A stretch of DNA of 64,000 bases from an uncultured Slackia sp. (GTDB taxonomy: Bacteria; Actinomycetota; Coriobacteriia; Coriobacteriales; Eggerthellaceae). Below are positions 59,303-64,000 of the stretch, one piece after another. The DNA is taken from positions 1-64,000 of the forward strand of contig NZ_CAKTVX010000010.1 in NCBI RefSeq assembly GCF_934630525.1. The letters are read 5' to 3'. The notes under the pieces are model-generated. The model saw only the letters and a list, made by a program, of their open reading frames with translations. It made no database searches and had not been told where the DNA came from. Numbering within the stretch: the stretch's first letter is position 1; every line of letters starts with the position of its first letter. The position numbers and the translations under genes were made by a program.

Positions 59303-60985
59303 CTATTCGATGGTTCGGCCTTCGCACTGGTCGGTTCGCAACACGCGAAGGATATCGCCCGCGCGCAGCTCTTCCGCGCAATCGAACGAGTACGTCTCCA
59401 TCGTGCGATTCGCCACATTGACGGCGCACAGCGTGCCGCCTACAACGTGCGGATCGGCGCCGGCAAGAACGCCCTCGCGACGGCGCTCCACATCGTCGGG
59501 GCTCGCGTCGTCGGCGGCGTGCCAAACCAAACGCGTGGGCTTAATCGTGAACACGCCGCGTCCAGGCGAGAGCACTTCAAGGGTTTCGCCTTCGAAGAAA
59601 CGATTACGACACATCACGACCGCCCGATGCGTCTGCGCAGGCGATGCGGCCAACCCGTCGATAAACGAAAGGCTCACGCAGCCCTTCTTTTCCGCATAGG
59701 GGTCCGACGCGATTGCCTGGCGGCGCGCGGCAATTCCGGCCTCGGGCCACGGCTGAACCTCGGCAGCGCGGCGACCGGAAGCTTCGGCTCGGCTGGCAGC
59801 GCTGGGTCGATCGCTCGCAACGATCGCGGTAGCAACCGCCCGGTCCGTTGCGACCGCCTGGTCAGCAGCAACGGGCTCGTTGGCTGCGACTGCACAACGA
59901 GCAGCAACGGACGGCGAAAAAGAAAGCGAGGCGCCGCCCACACCCTCACCCGCCGCCGGCGAAGGCGCGGCCGTTCCGCACGAAACTACGCGAGCGACCA
60001 TTTGATAATCGCGCGCGTATTCCTTCACGCCCTGGTTCTGGCCAGGCGTGCCGAAGTAAAAGCCCGTCGAATACGGGCGGTGGCTCGTTGTTTCGAGCTC
60101 GGCTTGCCACGCATCGGCAGGCTCGCCGTCGAGCACATGGCGATACGCGTTCACGGCCGAAGCCACATAGTAGGCGCCCTTCGCGCGACCCTCGATTTTG
60201 ATGCTGTCGACGCCCGCCTCGGAAAGCTCGCGCACATGGGAGAGCATGTTCATATCGGTGGAGCTCATGATGAAGCTGCCGCCGTCTTCCTCAATGACCG
60301 AGAAAGGCTCGCCCGGGCGCGTTTCTTCCACGACCGTGTACTTCCAGCGGCACGGCTGCGCGCAATGCCCATTGTTCGCGCCGCGCGAGGGGCTCACCAT
60401 GTAGTCGCTCATAAGGCATCGACCTGAATAGGCCATACACATGGCGCCATGCACGAACGCTTCGATTTCCAAATCGTCGGGAATGTTTTCGCGCATGCGG
60501 GCGATATCGGAAAGGCTCATTTCGCGCGCCACGACAACGCGGCTCACGCCCAAATCGTAATACGCCTTCGCAGCTTCGGCATTCATGCACGACGCCTGCG
60601 TGGAAAGATGCAGCTCGAGCTTTGGCGCTGTGCGCTTGCATACGGAAAGCGCGCCCATGTCGCTCACGATGGCCGCATCCACGCCTGCATCTTGCAGCAT
60701 GGCGAAGAAGTCTGGCAGAGCCGCCACATCGCCGTCTTTCATGAGCGTGTTCGCCGTCACGAAAACCTTCACCCCATGCTCATGGGCGAATTTCACGGCG
60801 GAGGCGATGCCCGCATCATCGAAGTTCGAAGCGCGACGGCGCATGCCAAAGCGCTTGCCCGCCAAATATACGGCGTCGGCGCCGAAATGGACAGCGCATT
60901 CCAGCTGCTCCATGCCGCCTGCAGGCGCCAGCAGCTCCATAGGTCGCGCCATGCCGGCGCAGGTGTGTTTCAGAGAAGTAATCAT
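59303..60985 (-). CDS. U32 family peptidase with a low-complexity insertion
   Basis: A 560-residue protein of the U32 (collagenase-like/RlhA/TrhP) family. It begins PMELLAPAGGMEQLECA and carries SGRC (187-190) and GHCAQPCRWKY, the conserved cysteine motif, which probably holds an Fe-S cluster. TrhP and RlhA hydroxylate RNA, so an RNA-modifying role is as likely as proteolysis. Residues 338-432 are a low-complexity Ala-rich insertion between the U32 core and the C-terminal beta domain. The start at 60985 has no Shine-Dalgarno sequence, but TATGCT ends seven bases before it, which suggests a leaderless mRNA; ATGs at 60952 and 60940 are alternatives. Confidence 0.85.
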   Translation of the reverse strand: MITSLKHTCAGMARPMELLAPAGGMEQLECAVHFGADAVYLAGKRFGMRRRASNFDDAGIASAVKFAHEHGVKVFVTANTLMKDGDVAALPDFFAMLQDAGVDAAIVSDMGALSVCKRTAPKLELHLSTQASCMNAEAAKAYYDLGVSRVVVAREMSLSDIARMRENIPDDLEIEAFVHGAMCMAYSGRCLMSDYMVSPSRGANNGHCAQPCRWKYTVVEETRPGEPFSVIEEDGGSFIMSSTDMNMLSHVRELSEAGVDSIKIEGRAKGAYYVASAVNAYRHVLDGEPADAWQAELETTSHRPYSTGFYFGTPGQNQGVKEYARDYQMVARVVSCGTAAPSPAAGEGVGGASLSFSPSVAARCAVAANEPVAADQAVATDRAVATAIVASDRPSAASRAEASGRRAAEVQPWPEAGIAARRQAIASDPYAEKKGCVSLSFIDGLAASPAQTHRAVVMCRNRFFEGETLEVLSPGRGVFTIKPTRLVWHAADDASPDDVERRREGVLAGADPHVVGGTLCAVNVANRTMETYSFDCAEELRAGDILRVLRTDQCEGRTIE

Positions 60986-61063
60986 GGCCACAGCATAGCA
61001 AAAGGATGACGGAAGACGCTTTACGGACGAATATGCAAACGACATCCGCATGAGTCTATGCAA

Positions 61064-61090
61064 AAGGCCCCCTTCAATGAAGGGGGCCTT
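61064..61090 (-). terminator. Terminator of the formate dehydrogenase operon
   Basis: A perfect 12-bp stem AAGGCCCCCTTC/GAAGGGGGCCTT with a 3-nt loop is followed by TTGCAT in the minus direction, 42 bp after the fdhE stop codon. Confidence 0.8.
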
Positions 61091-61132
61091 AAACAGAACC
61101 GTCAATGCTAAAGAGCGATCGCCGCGCTGAGC

Positions 61133-62056
61133 TTAGCCGTTGTCTTGCTTGAGCTGCTGCGCGACAAGTTCCAAATTCGCGGTTACCACGTCTTCCACCT
61201 CGTAGGAAAACGGCGTCAAATCGCCGGCCTCCACGAAACGGGTGCGAATGTGGCCGCCGCATTCGTCGCACACATGCAGGCGATGCGACTCGTCGCCCTC
61301 GACCGACACGTAGTGCAGATGCGCCGGATTCTGGGTGCCGCAGCGCGCGCAGCGCACACGCTCGAACTCCCATTCGGCACCGCACTGGCCACACCACAGC
61401 ATGCGTCCGTTGCCGCTCGAAAACGGATTCGGACCCACATACGCCATGGTCGCTTCGCCACCGCACACCGGACACGCCATGGGCTTTCCGCCCTCGGGAG
61501 CGTGAAGCTGCACGAGGCCCGCGCGAGCGAGCCCGCACACGGAAGTCGCGGCCGACGAAATAAGCGGCTTAATGGCCGCGGAAAGCACGAAGCCCGCAAG
61601 CCTCGGCTCGAGCAGGGCGCCATCGCACGCCGAAGCCTCGGCATTCGCCAAAGCATTCATCACGGCATCGAGGTACGCCTCGGGGTTGGCGCCAGCAACC
61701 TCAACGGGAGCCAACGCCACGATGCGCGCCCAATCGGCGCTCTTCAGCGCTTCTTGATCGTCATCGGAAAAGCCGCCCTTTTCGACGAAACGCGCCGCCA
61801 CGAGCGACGCGGCATTCGAAAGCAGCTCGACCGTGATATAGGCCGGAGCCTGCGAAAGCACCGGCGTGCCGGCCGCCGCCCACGCAGCGACCTCCGCCGA
61901 GCTCGGGCACGCATACGGATGCGAGGTCGACACCTCGCGCTCGATGCACTCCTGCACTCCCCACAGGGCACCGAAGAAGCCCAAGCGTTCGGCAAGGGCC
62001 CTATCGCCGCGGCGCGCATATGCTGCCGCCGCGGCGTGGATACGTTTGACATCCAT
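61133..62056 (-). CDS. fdhE: Formate dehydrogenase accessory protein FdhE
   Basis: A 307-residue FdhE-family protein. The C-terminal half carries four CxxC zinc-ribbon-type pairs (CPVCGG, CGQCG, CARCG and CDECGG). The N-terminal half is helical. FdhE is needed for activity of membrane-bound formate dehydrogenases in E. coli, where it binds iron and the catalytic subunit. It starts 10 bp after the gamma-subunit gene and closes the operon. Confidence 0.9.
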   Translation of the reverse strand: MDVKRIHAAAAAYARRGDRALAERLGFFGALWGVQECIEREVSTSHPYACPSSAEVAAWAAAGTPVLSQAPAYITVELLSNAASLVAARFVEKGGFSDDDQEALKSADWARIVALAPVEVAGANPEAYLDAVMNALANAEASACDGALLEPRLAGFVLSAAIKPLISSAATSVCGLARAGLVQLHAPEGGKPMACPVCGGEATMAYVGPNPFSSGNGRMLWCGQCGAEWEFERVRCARCGTQNPAHLHYVSVEGDESHRLHVCDECGGHIRTRFVEAGDLTPFSYEVEDVVTANLELVAQQLKQDNG

Positions 62057-62066
62057 GGGCCGCGCC

Positions 62067-62843
62067 CTATTTCTGCTTGGGAGCGCCGCGCTCGATCACG
62101 TGCTCGCCCGAGGTCATTTCCTCACGAGCCCAGTGACCCCAGTGATACAGCGCGTCTGCCTCGCTCACGGTGCCATCGCCGAACATGAGGCGATAAGTGC
62201 CGCGGTAGGGCTGGAAGATGCCGCCGCCCAGGAAGATGTGCGCCATGCCGAACACGGCGATCATCAAAAAGCCGAAGTCGTGCAGCCACAGAATGATGCC
62301 GTACCCCGTGCCGAAGTCGAGCACGGTGGAACCGAGCAGGAGCAGCACGCCCGTGATGCCCATCTCGGCGCCGAACAGCCACAGCATGCCGTCGGCGAAA
62401 CGCTGGCCAGACTTCACTTCGCCCTGGTCAGGCATGTGAATCCACTTTGCCATGAACAGGTAGGGGAAGAACAGCAGCATCCACTTCTTGTCGTCGCTAT
62501 CCCACGAATGGAACAGGTTCTTGAAGATGTGGGCCACGCCCTTCGGAGCCAAAATGGCCGAAATAAGAGGCACGCCAACGAAAATCAGGCCCAAAACGCG
62601 ATGCGACATGCGAATCGCGAACACGGTCTGAGCGCCAGCCGCCTGAGCCAGCGCGGGCACGAACACGAACAGGCCGGAAATGCACAGCAAAATGCAGCAC
62701 ACGATGGTCACGCCGTGGGTGATGCGCGCCTGCAAGGAGTGGCGCACGATGCGCTTTTCCTTGCCGGAGGCCTTACGCTGCTTGAGGAATTCCTCGTTTT
62801 TGGCCGCCTCTTCAGCGGACACGACGATGGTTTCGCTACTCAT
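62067..62843 (-). CDS. Formate dehydrogenase gamma subunit (cytochrome b)
   Basis: A 258-residue membrane subunit with four main helices and histidines for two b hemes (RHSLQARITHG, MSHRVLG and WLHDFGF). It accepts electrons from the beta subunit and reduces menaquinone. The start ATG at 62843 lies within the end of the beta gene (8-bp overlap), so the two are coupled. A basic and acidic N-terminal segment of about 38 residues precedes the first helix. Confidence 0.9.
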   Translation of the reverse strand: MSSETIVVSAEEAAKNEEFLKQRKASGKEKRIVRHSLQARITHGVTIVCCILLCISGLFVFVPALAQAAGAQTVFAIRMSHRVLGLIFVGVPLISAILAPKGVAHIFKNLFHSWDSDDKKWMLLFFPYLFMAKWIHMPDQGEVKSGQRFADGMLWLFGAEMGITGVLLLLGSTVLDFGTGYGIILWLHDFGFLMIAVFGMAHIFLGGGIFQPYRGTYRLMFGDGTVSEADALYHWGHWAREEMTSGEHVIERGAPKQK

Positions 62844-63786
62844 GGTTCTTGCCTCCCTTCCCAAACGGCAGGTTCTCGGTGATGTGCTCCACAACCGACT
62901 TGGAGTCTTGCGGGTCGCCATGCTGGACAACTTCGCCAGTATCGTAATCGAGAGTGTCCTGCGTCTCGGGGTTGTAGGCGAGACGACGGCGATCGTAGCC
63001 GGCGGCAAGCGCGAACATGGCGCCCAGACCGACCACGGTAAGGCCGCTGATCGCGCCGGTAACGGGCTTCATGACCTGCGTCATGGCGACCGTCGCGGGA
63101 ATGGTCGGGTTCTCGAGCTGACCGTGAGCCTCGTAGCCATACTTCAGCACGTGCAGCACATGCGTCTTGTAGTTCTCGTCGTTGCCGGCGACGCATGCGT
63201 CGGGATACCCATGCTCGTACAGCCATTCGACCTTCTCGTTGGCGATCTTCAGCATTTCGTCGCGATCGCCGAACTTCAAGGCGTCGGGCTGGCACGTAGC
63301 GACGCACGCAGGCTCCATGCCCGCGCCAATGCGGTCGACGCAGCCGGTGCACTTGTTGATGATGCTCTTGCCGAACGTGCCGTCGTTGTAGTAGCGCGGC
63401 ACGTCGAACGGGCATGCGCTCTTGCAATACTGGCAACCGATGCACTTGGAGTCGTCGACGGTAACCATGCCCGTCTCTTCGTCCTTCGTAATCGCGCCGC
63501 CAGGGCACACCGTGGCACACGGAGCGTCATCGCAGTGCTGGCAGCTGCGGCGGCCAAACGCCCAGCCAATGGGCTTGGTGGAATAGGCCGCCGGAGCCTC
63601 GGTCTCGTTGAACGTGATGATCAAACGAGTGTCGCCGTTGATGTCGATCGGGTTTTGGTGCGTGCCCGACCATTTCGCTTCCCCGGCCGCGGGCGAGGGC
63701 AGGTCATTCCAGCATTTGCAGGCGACCTGGCATCCCTTGCACGCAGTGCATTTGGAGGAATCGAACAGGATTGCTTTTTCTGCCAT
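62836..63786 (-). CDS. Formate dehydrogenase beta subunit (4Fe-4S)
   Basis: A 316-residue FdnH-type subunit with four [4Fe-4S] groups: CTACKGCQVACKC (13-25), CQHCDDAPCATVC, CIGCQYCKSAC and the CTGC/CVATC pair. A single hydrophobic helix near residues 243-265 would anchor it in the membrane, as in FdnH. It transfers electrons from the catalytic subunit to the cytochrome b subunit. It starts 10 bp after the alpha-subunit stop. Confidence 0.93.
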   Translation of the reverse strand: MAEKAILFDSSKCTACKGCQVACKCWNDLPSPAAGEAKWSGTHQNPIDINGDTRLIITFNETEAPAAYSTKPIGWAFGRRSCQHCDDAPCATVCPGGAITKDEETGMVTVDDSKCIGCQYCKSACPFDVPRYYNDGTFGKSIINKCTGCVDRIGAGMEPACVATCQPDALKFGDRDEMLKIANEKVEWLYEHGYPDACVAGNDENYKTHVLHVLKYGYEAHGQLENPTIPATVAMTQVMKPVTGAISGLTVVGLGAMFALAAGYDRRRLAYNPETQDTLDYDTGEVVQHGDPQDSKSVVEHITENLPFGKGGKNHE

Positions 63787-63796
63787 GGCTTCCTCC

Positions 63797-64000
63797 CTAT
63801 GCCTTCTCGATGTTCACGAGGAACGCTTTGTATTCAGGCGTGAACGAGTTCGGGTCGCCGACGTTCGGCGTGAGGTCGTTCACAACGTCGCCCGTGCCGA
63901 ACAGATCGGCCCAACCGAAGTGGTGCGTCAGGCCAACCTGATGCTTGAGCTCGCCGTTGATGGTCATCGGACGGAAGCGCTTCGTGACAACAGCGGGAAC
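63797..64000 (-). CDS. Formate dehydrogenase alpha subunit, C-terminal part (cut by window end)
   Basis: The last 67 codons of a large molybdoenzyme are visible on the minus strand, ending with TAG at 63797-63799. The fragment contains HHFGWADLFGTGDVVNDLTP and ends EYKAFLVNIEKA, closely resembling the C-terminus of FDH-N alpha subunits (molybdopterin dinucleotide-binding domain). The catalytic selenocysteine or cysteine region lies outside the window. It heads the alpha-beta-gamma-fdhE operon. Confidence 0.85.
   Translation of the reverse strand, partial: VPAVVTKRFRPMTINGELKHQVGLTHHFGWADLFGTGDVVNDLTPNVGDPNSFTPEYKAFLVNIEKA

Overview
The window looks like chromosomal DNA from a high-GC anaerobic actinobacterium of the class Coriobacteriia (Eggerthellaceae type, e.g. 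Slackia/Adlercreutzia/Eggerthella-like). This is inferred from gene content: a DMSO-reductase-family operon with TorD chaperone and NrfD anchor, a formate dehydrogenase-N type operon with FdhE, desulfoferrodoxin instead of superoxide dismutase, a split archaeal-type glutamate synthase, a FeoA-FeoB fusion and several starts without Shine-Dalgarno sequence. The species cannot be fixed from the sequence alone. No phage, insertion sequence, CRISPR array or rRNA was seen.

Layout. 1-161: tRNA-Gly and tRNA-Pro. 220-7587: housekeeping genes (HAD phosphatase, dtd, trpS, yigZ, ABC-F ATPase, divergent MoeA-like protein, thioesterase). 7880-10425: methionine entry by the O-acetylhomoserine route (metA, metY), preceded by a 192-bp element with perfect 30-bp terminal inverted repeats. 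10809-16254: feoAB, ldh, PAP2 phosphatase, murB. 16469-20526: FMN-riboswitch-controlled riboflavin operon (ribD-ribE-ribBA-ribH). 20639-24908: two flavoproteins, a Cys-rich protein and a NifU-like scaffold. 25030-31422: desulfoferrodoxin, lgt, LCP ligase, murA, tsf, rpsB. 31757-37264: LysR regulator divergent from an aldo/keto reductase - aldo/keto reductase - small protein - CMD/cupin operon, then an MFS transporter. 37731-43092: five-gene split glutamate synthase. 43982-48388: a HyuA-like protein flanked by two DUF917 proteins. 48524-56210: molybdopterin oxidoreductase operon and an orphan NrfD-GntR-slipin operon that share a palindromic operator. 56358-57212: dinD. 57352-58925: metF and a free-standing MetH activation domain. 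59303-60985: U32 peptidase. 61133-64000: fdhE and the formate dehydrogenase gamma, beta and (partial) alpha subunits.

How it fits together. The cell appears to live by anaerobic respiration: formate oxidation feeds quinones, and a Tat-exported molybdoenzyme with FeS and NrfD partners is a likely terminal reductase. Iron uptake, Fe-S scaffold, Mo-cofactor, riboflavin and superoxide-reductase genes serve that redox apparatus. Nitrogen assimilation uses the split glutamate synthase, and methionine synthesis combines O-acetylhomoserine sulfhydrylation with MetF/MetH parts.

The most unusual signals are non-coding. Four hairpin elements (two between metY and feoAB, two downstream of the hyuA-like gene) share a conserved loop of roughly 85 nt but have different, self-complementary arms. 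A second set of structured elements lies 5-14 nt after the stop codons of nifU-like, gltB3-like and hyuA-like genes, between the stop and a terminator-like hairpin. The shared TTGTC-N4-GACAA operator defines a small candidate regulon that links the molybdoenzyme operon to the orphan NrfD/GntR/slipin operon.
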